A stretch of DNA of 64,000 bases from Streptomyces roseoverticillatus (GTDB lineage Bacteria > Actinomycetota > Actinomycetes > Streptomycetales > Streptomycetaceae): the NCBI RefSeq assembly GCF_000719265.1, contig NZ_JOFL01000008.1:218412-282411 (forward strand). The letters are read 5' to 3'. Position 1 is the stretch's first letter, and each line of letters begins with the position of its first letter. The position numbers and the translations under genes were made by a program. The notes beneath the pieces were generated by a model. That model was not told the DNA's origin and searched no databases. It worked only from the letters and a program-made list of their open reading frames with translations. Below are positions 44,976 through 52,953 of this stretch, one piece after another.

Positions 44976-46211
44976 GTGATCAGCGTGGAGGACTGGGCCG
45001 AGATCCGGCGGTTGCACCGGGCCGAGAAGATGCCGGTCAGGGCGATCGCGAGGAAGCTGGGGATCGCCAGGAACACGGTGCGGCGGGCGGTGGCCAGTGA
45101 CGCGCCGCCGAAGTACCAGCGGGCGGCGAAGGGCTCGATCGTGGACGCGGTCGAGCCGCAGATCCGCGAGCTGCTCGAGCAGTGGCCGGACATGCCGGCG
45201 ACCGTGATCGCCGAGCGGATCGGCTGGAGCCGGAGCCTGACCGTGCTCAAGGACCGCGTCCGCGAGCTCCGGCCGGCTTTCCAGCCGGTCGACCCGGCCT
45301 CGCGGACGGTCTATGAACCGGGTGAACTCGCCCAGTGCGACCTGTGGTTCCCGCCCGCGGAGATCCCGCTCGGGTTCGGCCAGACCGGTTCCCCGCCGGT
45401 CCTGGTGATGGTCTGCGGCTACTCGCGCTGGATCAGCGCGCGCATGCTGCCGTCGCGCAACGCGGCCGACCTGATCGCCGGGCACTGGCGCCTGCTGACC
45501 GACCTCGGAGCCGTTCCGAAAGCACTGGTCTGGGACAACGAAGGCGCCGTCGGCTCCTGGCGGTCGGGCGGCCCCCAGCTGACCGAGGACTTCGCCGCGT
45601 TCGCCGGCCTGCTGGGAATCAAGATTATTTTGTGCAAACCCCGTGACCCCGAGGCCAAAGGACTGGTTGAAAGGGCGAACGGGTACTTGGAGACCTCGTT
45701 CCTCCCCGGCCGGGTCTTCACCTCGCCGGCGGACTTCAACGTCCAGCTCGCCGACTGGCTCACCAAGGCCAACCGGCGCCTCCACCGCACGTTGCAGGCG
45801 AGGCCCGCGGACCGGCTCGACGCCGACAAGTCACGGATGCTCGGCATCCCGCCGATCTCCCCGCCCGGCTGGTGGAAGTCCAGCCTCAGGCTGCCGCGCG
45901 ACCACTACGTCCGCCTCGACACCTGCGACTACTCCGTCCACCCCCTGGCCGTCGGCCGCCGGGTGGAGGTGACCGCCGACCTCGACCAGGTCCTCGTCAC
46001 CTGCGACGGCACCGAAGTCGCCCGTCACACCCGCTGCTGGGCCAAGCACCAGACCCTCACCGACCCCACTCACGCGGCCGCAGCCGTCGCTGCCCGCACC
46101 ACCACCAAGCCCGAGCCCGCCGAGAAGCTCGAGGTCGAGATGCGCTCGCTCGACACCTACGACCGCATCTTCGGCGTCATCGACGGCGGCCTCGGACAAG
46201 GAGTCGCATGA
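44976..46211 (+). CDS. istA: IS21 family transposase IstA
   Basis: This DDE transposase of 411 residues has an N-terminal HTH (MPVRAIARKLGIARNTVRRAV), then the RNase H-like core with Asp122 in LAQCDLWFP, Asp187 in LVWDNEGAVG and Glu232 in KGLVERANGYLE. The C-terminal beta domain is HPLAVGRRVEVTADLDQVLV. It cuts and joins the IS ends together with IstB. GTG start. The gene appears intact, including the catalytic triad. The last four bases overlap istB. Confidence 0.95.
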   Translation: MISVEDWAEIRRLHRAEKMPVRAIARKLGIARNTVRRAVASDAPPKYQRAAKGSIVDAVEPQIRELLEQWPDMPATVIAERIGWSRSLTVLKDRVRELRPAFQPVDPASRTVYEPGELAQCDLWFPPAEIPLGFGQTGSPPVLVMVCGYSRWISARMLPSRNAADLIAGHWRLLTDLGAVPKALVWDNEGAVGSWRSGGPQLTEDFAAFAGLLGIKIILCKPRDPEAKGLVERANGYLETSFLPGRVFTSPADFNVQLADWLTKANRRLHRTLQARPADRLDADKSRMLGIPPISPPGWWKSSLRLPRDHYVRLDTCDYSVHPLAVGRRVEVTADLDQVLVTCDGTEVARHTRCWAKHQTLTDPTHAAAAVAARTTTKPEPAEKLEVEMRSLDTYDRIFGVIDGGLGQGVA

Positions 46212-47017
46212 CCACCACGAACTCGAAGAAGACCGTCGGCACCGGCAGGGACGTCACCTCCGAGATCTTCTTCCTCACCCGCGCATTGAAGGCCCCCTCC
46301 CTGCGGGAGGCGGCAAGCCGCCTCGCCGAGCGGGCCCGCGCGGAGGAGTGGAGCCACGAGGAGTACCTCGCCGCCTGCCTCCAGCGTGAGGTCGCCGCCC
46401 GGGACGCCCACGGCGCCGAGGGCCGCATCCGCGCGGCCCGCTTCCCGGCCAGGAAGTCTTTGGAGGACTTCGACTTCGATCACCAGCGGTCCCTGAAGCG
46501 AGAAACGATTGCTCACCTGGGAACCCTCGACTTCATCGCGGGGAAGGAGAACGTGATCTTCCTCGGGCCGCCCGGCACCGGAAAGACCCACCTCGCCACC
46601 GGGCTCGCGATCCGGGCATGCCAGGCCGGCCACCGCGTCGCCTTCGCCACCGCCGCCCAGTGGGTCGCCCGCCTCCTCGACGCCCACAACGCGGGCAAGC
46701 TCTCCGAGGAGCTCACCCGCCTCGGCCGCTATCCCCTGATCGTGGTCGACGAAGTCGGATACATCCCCTTCGAACCGGAAGCGGCCAACCTCTTCTTCCA
46801 GTTCATCTCCGGCCGCTACGAACGCGCGTCCGTGATCGTGACCAGCAACAAGCCCTTCGGCCGCTGGGGCGAGGTCTTCGGCGACGACACCGTCGCCGCC
46901 GCGATGATCGACCGCCTCGTCCACCACGCGGAAGTCATCAGCCTCCGCGGCGACAGCTTCCGCATGCGCGGACGCGACCTCGGCCGCGTCCCACCCGCTG
47001 AGACCAGCAACGACTGA
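46208..47017 (+). CDS. istB: IS21 family helper ATPase IstB
   Basis: The 269-residue AAA+ ATPase has Walker A GPPGTGKTH at 120-128, Walker B LIVVDEVGYIP and the sensor VIVTSNKPFGRWGEVFGDD. IstB forms a decamer on target DNA and brings it to IstA. Its ATG overlaps the istA stop. Complete by length and motifs. Confidence 0.95.
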   Translation: MTTTNSKKTVGTGRDVTSEIFFLTRALKAPSLREAASRLAERARAEEWSHEEYLAACLQREVAARDAHGAEGRIRAARFPARKSLEDFDFDHQRSLKRETIAHLGTLDFIAGKENVIFLGPPGTGKTHLATGLAIRACQAGHRVAFATAAQWVARLLDAHNAGKLSEELTRLGRYPLIVVDEVGYIPFEPEAANLFFQFISGRYERASVIVTSNKPFGRWGEVFGDDTVAAAMIDRLVHHAEVISLRGDSFRMRGRDLGRVPPAETSND

Positions 47018-47058
47018 CCTCAGCGGGCCGAGCATCCCGCGACCGCGGGGCAGCGAGG

Positions 47059-47253
47059 CTAGGACTCGAACCTGTCCTGCGCGTCATCCGCAGCGTCCTG
47101 GGCCTGCTGCTGGCCTCTCTGGGCCTGCTGCTGGCCCCTTTCCTGAGCCTGCTGACGACGCTCGGACGCTTCGTCCTGGGCTCCTTCCCTGGCCTTCTGA
47201 GCCTGTTCCTTCAGCTGCTCGGCCTTGTCCTGGAACTGGTCCTTGATGCCCAT
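47059..47253 (-). CDS. CsbD-like small stress protein
   Basis: A 64-residue highly charged helix reads MGIKDQFQDKAEQLKEQAQKA and then repeats of QQQAQ/ERGQQQAQRGQ. The N-terminal pattern IKDQFQDKAEQLKEQ resembles CsbD-family general-stress proteins, whose function is unknown. The ATG at 47253 has GGAGGG seven bases upstream, a strong site; the longer frame to 47367 is discarded. It is convergent with istB. Confidence 0.75.
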   Translation of the reverse strand: MGIKDQFQDKAEQLKEQAQKAREGAQDEASERRQQAQERGQQQAQRGQQQAQDAADDAQDRFES

Positions 47254-47698
47254 GGCTGATCCCTCCGCGACAAGTGGTCGAGATCCCAGAATGGCGAAGA
47301 CCAAGCCAGCCCGCACCTGGAACCGGCCAGGACCCGACGACCCATCGAACAGGAGGGACGCCAGCACAACAGCACCGCTCGGCAGTAATCAAACAGACGT
47401 GGGGGTCACCTTTCGCCCGTCGAAAGCGGGTCACTGTTCACGCGTCGCCGACACGTGCCGCCCTGCTGGCGTCAGAGCAGTGACGATGACGCGTCCGATT
47501 CCTGGCTCGGGGCTGGTTCGCCGTGGCAACGGAGAACCAGCGAAGTCAGCGCTTGTTGCCGCAGCTCATTGGCTGCGGCCGGTTGCCTCCTCCGCCCGTC
47601 CGCGCGGTTTCGCGGCGTACGGGCGGGGTTGAGGGGAGCCGGTGCCCGTTCTGCGGGCCCGTTCCGTCGCACCTTCCACGCCTACGTGAGGAGTTCGC
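47254..47698. other. Intergenic region without a supported gene
   Basis: 445 bases between the CsbD-like gene and the small gene at 47699. Open frames are arginine/serine-rich and lack start signals. An imperfect GC-rich hairpin (CGCGCGGTTTCGCGGCG, around 47608) is the only structure seen. It probably holds divergent promoters. Confidence 0.5.
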
Positions 47699-47869
47699 AT
47701 GTTCGGCAAGAAGTCGCAGCACGAGACCTCCGAGGACCTGACCACCCCCGAGGCTGTTGCCCGGGGCCAGAAGGTCTACGACCGGATCGTCACCGGCAAG
47801 TGCAAGGACGTCCGCGCGGAGCTGGACGCCGCCCATGGCCGAGACTGCAAGAGCAAGCGCGCGAGCTGA
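47699..47869 (+). CDS. Small hypothetical protein, 56 aa
   Basis: It reads MFGKKSQHETSEDLTTPEAV, then ARGQKVYDRIVTGKCKDVRA and a basic end with two cysteines in all. ATG start with GAGGAG five bases upstream, a clear ribosome binding site, and GC-rich codon bias throughout. Not recognised. It is followed after five bases by another small gene in a different frame, so they are probably translated from one message. Confidence 0.65.
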   Translation: MFGKKSQHETSEDLTTPEAVARGQKVYDRIVTGKCKDVRAELDAAHGRDCKSKRAS

Positions 47870-47874
47870 ACGAG

Positions 47875-48066
47875 ATGACGTTCGCCGCCGGCGACAAGGT
47901 GCGGATCATCTCGTGTGAGGACGACCCCCGCGCGGTCGGCCGGGCGGGCCGGATCGTGGACGAGGTCCCGCCGGGCCCGCTCACGGGCGGTCGGTGGACG
48001 GTAGCCGCAATCGGTCTCCTGATCGGCCCGGTTCTCTGCCACGGCCACGAGCTCCAGAGGCGATGA
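47875..48066 (+). CDS. Small hypothetical protein, 63 aa
   Basis: It starts MTFAAGDKVRIISCEDDPRA and continues VGRAGRIVDEVPPG. The pattern GDKVRI..GRAGRIVDEV looks like a small SH3-like/KOW beta barrel. The second half, WTVAAIGLLIGPVLCHGHEL, may be a strand pair or weak hydrophobic helix. ATG lies five bases after the previous stop. Function unknown. Confidence 0.6.
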   Translation: MTFAAGDKVRIISCEDDPRAVGRAGRIVDEVPPGPLTGGRWTVAAIGLLIGPVLCHGHELQRR

Positions 48067-48167
48067 CGCCGAGCTTCGAGGCCGGTCGAGTCGTCCAGAG
48101 CATGAGCACGGTACCGCCGCCCCCATCCGGGACCGCCGTGCACGCCACCGTCTGAACAGCCCAGCCA

Positions 48168-48208
48168 CCGGGGCGGCCGCCTCTCGCCAAGGACCGCGGC
48201 CGCCCCGG
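48168..48208 (+). repeat. Intergenic hairpin module, copy 1 of 5
   Basis: The stem CCGGGGCGGCCGC with its perfect complement closes a 15-base loop CTCTCGCCAAGGACC. CTCCCTGAACGATCCCTTCGC and a ribosome binding site follow, and the DUF4097 gene starts 39 bases after the stem. Confidence 0.85.
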
Positions 48209-48247
48209 CTCCCTGAACGATCCCTTCGCGCATCGAGGAGTTCCGCA

Positions 48248-49021
48248 ATGACTGAGCGCATGTTCGTCTCCGAGACCACCGGCCCGGTCGTCCTGGGCCT
48301 GGACCTGCCGATGGGGGCCATCGACGTCCAGGTCTTCGAGAGCGTGACCACCGCCGGGGTGGTCCTGATAACCGACGACGATTCCGGCCCGGCGGCGGAG
48401 GCCGTCGCCCGGGCCCGTAGCAGCCAGAACGGGCAGGCCATGACCGTGGAGGTCCCCGAGATCGGCAACAACGTGATCATGCAGAGCTTCCAGGGCAACC
48501 GGCTCGTGCAGCAGATGGGCGTGGTGAACGGAACAGTCACCGGGGCCGTGATCATCGGCGGCCGAGTGATGAGCGGCGGTGGGGGAGGGATGGTCACCGT
48601 CAGCCCGATCCGGGCGCGCGTGACGCTCCCCGCCGGCTCCTCGCTCGGCATCGTCTCGCAGTCCTCGGATGCTCGGATCTACGGGGACATCGAGCAGGTG
48701 GAGTTCCGTTCCGTCTCCGGTGATCTGCATGTCCAGGCCGTCCGCCACCTGAATGCCTCCACCACCTCCGGCGACGTGATGGCGGACCGCGCCGCCGGCC
48801 GCGTGACCGCACGTTCGGTCTCGGGTGACATCGGGGTGGAGCGGTACCACGGGGAGGCCGCGGACCTGAGCACGACGTCCGGCGACGTCTCTGTCACAGC
48901 GGTGGGGCAGGCGTCCGGCGTCCTGCGCGCCCACAGCGTCTCCGGGGACGTCACCGTGACCGGCGCCGGAGCACTGCAAGTGAGCGCCCGCAGTGTCTCG
49001 GGACGCGTTCGGACGCGCTGA
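48248..49021 (+). CDS. DUF4097-like beta-repeat protein of the element
   Basis: The 257-residue protein has a C-terminal half of repeated beta turns (RSVSGDLHV, STTSGDVMA, RSVSGDIGV, STTSGDVSV, HSVSGDVTV, RSVSGRVRT), a regular beta-solenoid with an 18-25-residue period like DUF4097. The N-terminal part (TTGPVVLGLDLPMGAIDVQVFE) is a lead-in domain. No export signal. ATG start with CGAGGAG upstream. It sits between two hairpin modules and is only distantly similar to the host DUF4097 protein at 4592. Role in the element unknown. Confidence 0.78.
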   Translation: MTERMFVSETTGPVVLGLDLPMGAIDVQVFESVTTAGVVLITDDDSGPAAEAVARARSSQNGQAMTVEVPEIGNNVIMQSFQGNRLVQQMGVVNGTVTGAVIIGGRVMSGGGGGMVTVSPIRARVTLPAGSSLGIVSQSSDARIYGDIEQVEFRSVSGDLHVQAVRHLNASTTSGDVMADRAAGRVTARSVSGDIGVERYHGEAADLSTTSGDVSVTAVGQASGVLRAHSVSGDVTVTGAGALQVSARSVSGRVRTR

Positions 49022-49042
49022 ACTCACTCGCACGTTTCTCCC

Positions 49043-49084
49043 GCCGGGGTGGCTGCCTCTCGCCAAAGACCCAGCCACCCCGGC
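49043..49084 (+). repeat. Intergenic hairpin module, copy 2 of 5
   Basis: The stem GCCGGGGTGGCTG / CAGCCACCCCGGC differs from the other copies at compensating positions, so pairing is kept. The loop again has CTCTCGCCA. TCCCTTCGCAGAGGAG follows; the next gene starts 24 bases after the stem. Confidence 0.85.
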
Positions 49085-49108
49085 TCCCTTCGCAGAGGAG
49101 AGATCCGC

Positions 49109-49426
49109 ATGCGTACGTACATCGGCGGCCGCCGCGCCGCCGACCGCTGGAAGTACGACCTGCCGGCGGCGCTCAGCTTTAAGGAGCTGCCCGTCGGCAT
49201 CGACCACGACCTCTTCCGCGGCCCCCTCGGCCCGGAGACGCCCGAAGACCGGGCCGCTCGCCGGGACGTGGCCCGAGAGGTCCTCGCCGAGCTGCACGAG
49301 CGCGCCGAGGCCGGGGACGAGATCGCCGCGCGAGACGCCCAGTACGCGGAGGCGCTCACCCTGACCGTGCCGTGCTGGCGTACCACCCGCGTCGCCTGCA
49401 TCCACCGGCAGGGAGAAGCGGCATGA
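49109..49426 (+). CDS. Hypothetical protein, 105 aa
   Basis: It reads MRTYIGGRRAADRWKYDLPA and ALSFKELPVGIDHDLFRGPL, followed by a charged helix and a C-terminal AEALTLTVPCWRTTRVACIH with two cysteines. Not recognised. ATG with GAGGAGAG eight bases upstream; the stop overlaps the start of the GGDEF gene, so the pair is translationally coupled. Confidence 0.65.
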   Translation: MRTYIGGRRAADRWKYDLPAALSFKELPVGIDHDLFRGPLGPETPEDRAARRDVAREVLAELHERAEAGDEIAARDAQYAEALTLTVPCWRTTRVACIHRQGEAA

Positions 49427-50073
49427 GCGAGCTGGTGATCGCGCTCGCCGCCGCGGCGCCGCTCGCGGCCGGATGGTCCCTGCACGGCGTCCTGCTGCGC
49501 CGTCGGCTCGCCCGGTACCGGCTGGACCCGCTGACGGGCCTGCCCGTCCGCCAGACCTTCGAGGCCGAGGCCCGGCGGGAGCTTCGCGGGCCCGGACGGG
49601 TTGTCGTCCTGCTGGACCTGGACGGCTTCAAGGCCGTCAACGACACCTACGGTCACGCGGCCGGTGACGCCGTCCTCGCCGCCGTCGGACGACGCCTGGG
49701 GCAGTGGGCGGCGGACCACGGCGGCACGGCCGGACGGCTGAGCGGGGACGAGTTCGCCGCCACCGTGCGTCTCAACCACCTGCACCGGCTGCCGGCGCAT
49801 CTCCGCGAGTTGCACGGGAATCTCTGCGCCCCGGTGCCGTTCCGTGAGCAGCAGCTCAAGGTCGGAGCGTCCATTGGCGCCTTCTCCGTGATCGGTCAGC
49901 CGCGCCCCGACCTCAGTACCGCGCTGCGGCGGGCGGACGAAGCGATGTACACCGCCAAGCGATACGGCGGAAGCTGGCAGATCGCCCGGGGCCCCATCCC
50001 CGAGATGACCACCACGAACGGGCGTCGCACCGGCCGCCCGGGCACCAGCCCGCTCCCCGGGGGTGCGCGATGA
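49423..50073 (+). CDS. GGDEF-domain protein (putative diguanylate cyclase)
   Basis: The 216-residue protein has one N-terminal hydrophobic segment (MSELVIALAAAAPLAAGWSL), then a GGDEF domain: DPLTGLPVR, VVLLDLDGFKAVNDTYGHAAGD, the active-site loop RLSGDEFAA (SGDEF for GGDEF) and ASIGAFS...ALRRADEAMYTAKRYGG. Metal-binding Asp residues and the loop Glu are kept, so cyclic-di-GMP synthesis is possible though not certain with Ser first. Cyclic-di-GMP controls Streptomyces development via BldD. Overlaps both neighbours by four bases. Confidence 0.87.
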   Translation: MSELVIALAAAAPLAAGWSLHGVLLRRRLARYRLDPLTGLPVRQTFEAEARRELRGPGRVVVLLDLDGFKAVNDTYGHAAGDAVLAAVGRRLGQWAADHGGTAGRLSGDEFAATVRLNHLHRLPAHLRELHGNLCAPVPFREQQLKVGASIGAFSVIGQPRPDLSTALRRADEAMYTAKRYGGSWQIARGPIPEMTTTNGRRTGRPGTSPLPGGAR

Positions 50074-50276
50074 CCATGCTGCGCCACCGCCTCTTCCGCT
50101 ACCTGCACCCCCGCCGCTACCGCGCCGGACAACTGGCCGAGCAGCGGCACCAGTTCCTGGACCTCGACCCCCATCTGGTCCGCGACGACTACACCCGACC
50201 CGCCCCGCTCACCGCCGCGATCCCCTACCGCAACGCGGATCGGGCCGGCACGCCCCCGGGAGGTCGTGGTGAGTGA
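50070..50276 (+). CDS. Small basic protein, 68 aa
   Basis: It starts MTMLRHRLFRYLHPRRYRAG and continues QLAEQRHQFLDLDPHLVRDD. Very basic at its N-terminus, no membrane segment. Start overlaps the GGDEF stop (ATGA) and its end overlaps the next start by eight bases, so it is part of a tight operon. Similar short proteins occur before DUF2637 genes in Streptomyces elements; function unknown. Confidence 0.65.
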   Translation: MTMLRHRLFRYLHPRRYRAGQLAEQRHQFLDLDPHLVRDDYTRPAPLTAAIPYRNADRAGTPPGGRGE

Positions 50277-51564
50277 GCTGAGCGCATGGCGCGAGCAGCG
50301 GCGCCAGGACCGGCTGGCCGATCGTGAGCAGGACCGGATCGACAAGTCGCAGGCTGCCGCCGAACGCCGGGAAGCGCGTCGCCTGGAGCGCGAGCAGGAC
50401 CGCGAGGACCGGGCCGCCGCCCGGGCGGAGGAGCGTCAGGACAAGGCCACTCGCTCGGAGCGCCGCCGGGCGGCTCGGGCCTGGATCGTCGAGAACGGCG
50501 CCCTGATCTGCACCGCCCTGGTGATGAGCTGTGCCATCGTGCCCGCACTGGCTGCACAGGTCGTCGCCCTGACGACCGCTGGGCTCGGAGCGCTGTTCGC
50601 CGTACTGCTGGCGTCCATGTTCGAAGGTGCCGCGTGGGCGGCGACGTTCGGCGCGGCCCAAGCCGCCCGCCACGGTCAGCCGACGGCTCGCTACCGAGCC
50701 GCCACGTGGGGATGCGCCCTCGTGGCGGGGGCCGTGAACTTCTGGCACGGCAGCCATGACTACGGTCTGTGGCTCGGCGTCGTTCTGGCCGCAGCCTCAC
50801 TGTTCGCGGTCGGGATGTGGGAGCTGCACCTCCATGGGGCCCACGCCCCCACCGCCGATGAGCGCGAGCGTTCCCGGCACGCACGGCGGCGGCGACGGCA
50901 CCACTGGAAAGTGTGCCGAACCGCGGACCGGCTGATCACTGCCGCCCCCTACGGTGCGCTGCCCGCCGAGGCGGCATTCATCAGCGCCTGGCAGGTGCGA
51001 CACGGCACCCGTCCAGGGCTGACCGCGGGCCTGCTGGGTGCACGGCTGGCCGCCGAGGCAGGCATCGGCCAGGTGGTCGAGTCGGCCACGGACAGCCACC
51101 CGCAGCGCGTCACGGCCCGCTTGTGGACGAGCACCGACGACGTCCTGCCCGTCCTCGGGGCCATCTCACCGATCGACCTCTCAAAGCATCAGAAAACCTC
51201 ACGATCGGTCGCAAATCAATCTAGGGGTGACCAGCAGGAATCGATCCCCGACCGGCTTGCAGGATCGGCCGATCCGTCGCCCGATCCTGTGCCTGCCCCG
51301 ACCCCGATCCGTTCGCTGCGCGCGCCGCGCAGGGCGACCGGCTCCGTACCGCCCTCGGCCCGCACGCTGCGACCGGTCCGCACAGACGACGAACTGCTCG
51401 CTGAGGCCCGCGACCTGACCGCCCGCTGGCCGCGGGAGGAAGTCTCGGCCGAAGGGATCCGCAGGGCCCTGCGCGTCGCGCCGGCCAAGGCCCGGTGGCT
51501 GCGCGACCGGCTCAAAGCCGATCGCCAAGCCGCGGCCGCACCCGCACCCGCACTGAGGAAGTGA
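50269..51564 (+). CDS. DUF2637/Spd-like membrane protein
   Basis: This 431-residue protein starts with a highly charged coiled coil (Arg/Glu/Asp-rich, about 5-70). It has three to four membrane helices (ALICTALVMSCAIVPALAAQVVALT, AVLLASMFEGAAWAATFGAAQ, GCALVAGAVNFWHGSHD, LWLGVVLAAASLFAVGMWELHLHG) and a cytoplasmic C-terminus with a winged-helix-like end (TARWPREEVSAEGIRRALRVAPAKARWLRDRL). This is the DUF2637 architecture found beside traB and linked to spread of plasmids in mycelium. GTG at 50269 chosen for GGGAGG upstream. Confidence 0.78.
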   Translation: MSELSAWREQRRQDRLADREQDRIDKSQAAAERREARRLEREQDREDRAAARAEERQDKATRSERRRAARAWIVENGALICTALVMSCAIVPALAAQVVALTTAGLGALFAVLLASMFEGAAWAATFGAAQAARHGQPTARYRAATWGCALVAGAVNFWHGSHDYGLWLGVVLAAASLFAVGMWELHLHGAHAPTADERERSRHARRRRRHHWKVCRTADRLITAAPYGALPAEAAFISAWQVRHGTRPGLTAGLLGARLAAEAGIGQVVESATDSHPQRVTARLWTSTDDVLPVLGAISPIDLSKHQKTSRSVANQSRGDQQESIPDRLAGSADPSPDPVPAPTPIRSLRAPRRATGSVPPSARTLRPVRTDDELLAEARDLTARWPREEVSAEGIRRALRVAPAKARWLRDRLKADRQAAAAPAPALRK

Positions 51565-51575
51565 AGGAGACAAGC

Positions 51576-51875
51576 GTGATCGCCAAGACCATCGGAGAAC
51601 ACGGTGCGGCCATCAAGGCCCTGAACCAGCTTCTCCACCAGTTCCCGCACTTGCCCGCCTCCACGGTCAGGGTCAGCACCCTCATAACCCCGGCCGGGAT
51701 CGGCCCCGGCATTGAGGTGACGCCGGCCAGCCTGACCGACTTCGAAGTCTGGCGCGAGGCCCTGAACGTCGAGCCGGAAGCGGTGGAGTGGAGTTCTGAA
51801 CTCCTCAGCGTTCACGCCCGTTTCGCCGGCGCCGACGTGACCGTCCACGCAACCGCCAAGGCGGTGACGTGGTGA
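51576..51875 (+). CDS. Hypothetical protein, 99 aa
   Basis: The reading is VIAKTIGEHGAAIKALNQLL, HQFPHLPASTVRVSTLITPAG, then LTDFEVWREALNVEP and AEVTVHATA-like strands. It looks like a small alpha/beta protein. GTG with GAAGGAGA six bases upstream. It lies just before the sliding-clamp-like gene and overlaps it by four bases, which suggests the two proteins work together. Family not recognised. Confidence 0.65.
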   Translation: MIAKTIGEHGAAIKALNQLLHQFPHLPASTVRVSTLITPAGIGPGIEVTPASLTDFEVWREALNVEPEAVEWSSELLSVHARFAGADVTVHATAKAVTW

Positions 51876-52528
51876 TCGGCCCCATCGGCGACTTCCCGTA
51901 CCTGCTGGAGCAGGTCAGCGACCACATGTACCCGGACGATTCGTTCGCGGTCCTCAACGGCATCTACTTCGAGGCCGACCGCCACTACCTGTACGCGGTG
52001 GCCACGGACCGCCACACCCTCGCGGCCACCCGCCGCAAGCTGGCGACCGGAGCGGCCACCGGATGGTCGCGGTTCGTCCCCGCTTCGGCACTGAAATCCG
52101 TGCGCGCCTTCGTCCGGCTCAACCGCCGCTCCCCGGTGCACGTCGGCACAGCATCGCCCAACGGATTCGCTCTGGCCACAGAGGACCAGAGGCTGGAAGT
52201 CCCCGTGTACGAGGGAGAACTCCCCGAAGTCTGGCGCGGTCAGTGGCGCAGCACCCTGGCGCAAGCCATTGCCGCAGGACCGGCACTGCGGCAGGAACTC
52301 CAGCTCTCGCCGGTCCTGCTCGCCCGCTGGGGCAAGGCCGGAAGGGCCGAGCGCCACATGCCGCTGACCGTGTGGTCCTCAGGGCCGAACCGGCCGCTGG
52401 TCATCGCCTGCGGGGAGGACTTCCTCGGCGCCCAGATGCCCCTCCGCTACCAGGGAAATCCGCGGCTCCGGGTGCTTTCCTCCTGGGTCGAGAGCCTTGA
52501 GGCAATCGAGGCGAGGAGGGCTGCGTGA
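51872..52528 (+). CDS. Sliding-clamp-like (DnaN-fold) protein
   Basis: The 218-residue protein has two stretches resembling the DNA polymerase III beta subunit. LNGIYFEADRHYLYAVATDRHTLAATR aligns with the clamp motif SGVLLEA..L.LVATDGHRLA. FVPASALKSVRAFV and the terminal PLVIACGEDFLGAQMPLR resemble the later domain and the MPxR-like C-terminus. Full clamps have about 370 residues in three domains, so this one is short. It may bind clamp-interacting partners or form an element-specific clamp (inference). GTG overlaps the previous stop. Confidence 0.7.
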   Translation: MIGPIGDFPYLLEQVSDHMYPDDSFAVLNGIYFEADRHYLYAVATDRHTLAATRRKLATGAATGWSRFVPASALKSVRAFVRLNRRSPVHVGTASPNGFALATEDQRLEVPVYEGELPEVWRGQWRSTLAQAIAAGPALRQELQLSPVLLARWGKAGRAERHMPLTVWSSGPNRPLVIACGEDFLGAQMPLRYQGNPRLRVLSSWVESLEAIEARRAA

Positions 52529-52860
52529 TGCCTACGCCTACCAGCGCCCGGAGGGCGCGCCGTCTGATTCCCCTGGTCGCGGCGCTTGTCGGAAGTGCGG
52601 TTGCGGCGTACTGGGTGCGGAACCTCCACACCTACAGGGTTCCTCTCACGGAGGCCCTGGTACCTGCCGCGGCCATCTTCGCCTGTGCGTATTCCGCGGC
52701 CCGCGAGATCTTGGCAGCCCTGTGCGCCGAGACGCACCGCTGCCGCGTCAGCGGCTGCAACTTCCGCGTCCGGCTCACTCGCCCGGACGCGGTGGAGAGC
52801 CGGCGTTGGCAGGAAGCCGCAGCTGCCCATCCCGACCATGAGCGCTACGACCGCGCTTGA
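52528..52860 (+). CDS. Small membrane protein, 110 aa
   Basis: It has two hydrophobic segments (RLIPLVAALVGSAVAAYWV and VPAAAIFACAYSAAREILAAL) and a cytoplasmic end with a Cys/His set (CAETHRCRVSGCNFRVRL...AAHPDHERYDR), perhaps a small zinc site. ATG follows GAGGAGGG by seven bases; a GTG one codon earlier overlaps the previous stop. It precedes the FtsK/TraB translocase gene and may be an Spd-type spread protein; this is inference from position. Confidence 0.65.
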   Translation: MPTPTSARRARRLIPLVAALVGSAVAAYWVRNLHTYRVPLTEALVPAAAIFACAYSAAREILAALCAETHRCRVSGCNFRVRLTRPDAVESRRWQEAAAAHPDHERYDRA

Positions 52861-52886
52861 CCTGCACGGTCTTCGCTCAGTGAGGT

Positions 52887-52920
52887 CCCGGACGGTCGGC
52901 CGTCCAAAGCGCCGTCCGGG
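52887..52920 (+). terminator. Hairpin in the leader of the translocase gene
   Basis: CCCGGACGG pairs with CCGTCCGGG around a 16-base loop 34 bases before the traB-like start. Unlike the five repeated modules it lacks the CTCTCGCCA loop. Confidence 0.5.
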
Positions 52921-52953
52921 CCCCTGACTCCCACTTCAAGGAGCAGTTCCATC

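Larger units (their letters stand above)
44884..47017 (+). mobile_element. IS21-family insertion sequence, right end not found
   Basis: The left end is near 44884 (TGTGGGCGTCGTCTCAAAAG) with the direct motifs AAAAGTGGACC and GAAAGTTGACC, like the multiple terminal repeats of IS21. It carries the istA-istB pair with overlapping ATGA. After istB no complementary GGTCAACTTTC or GGTCCACTTTT occurs before the next gene, so the right terminus seems deleted. Confidence 0.8.

Noticed and set aside
44853..45785. 310-residue minus-strand frame over istA
   Set aside because: Complement of the transposase gene; Arg/Asp/Pro-rich and without motifs.
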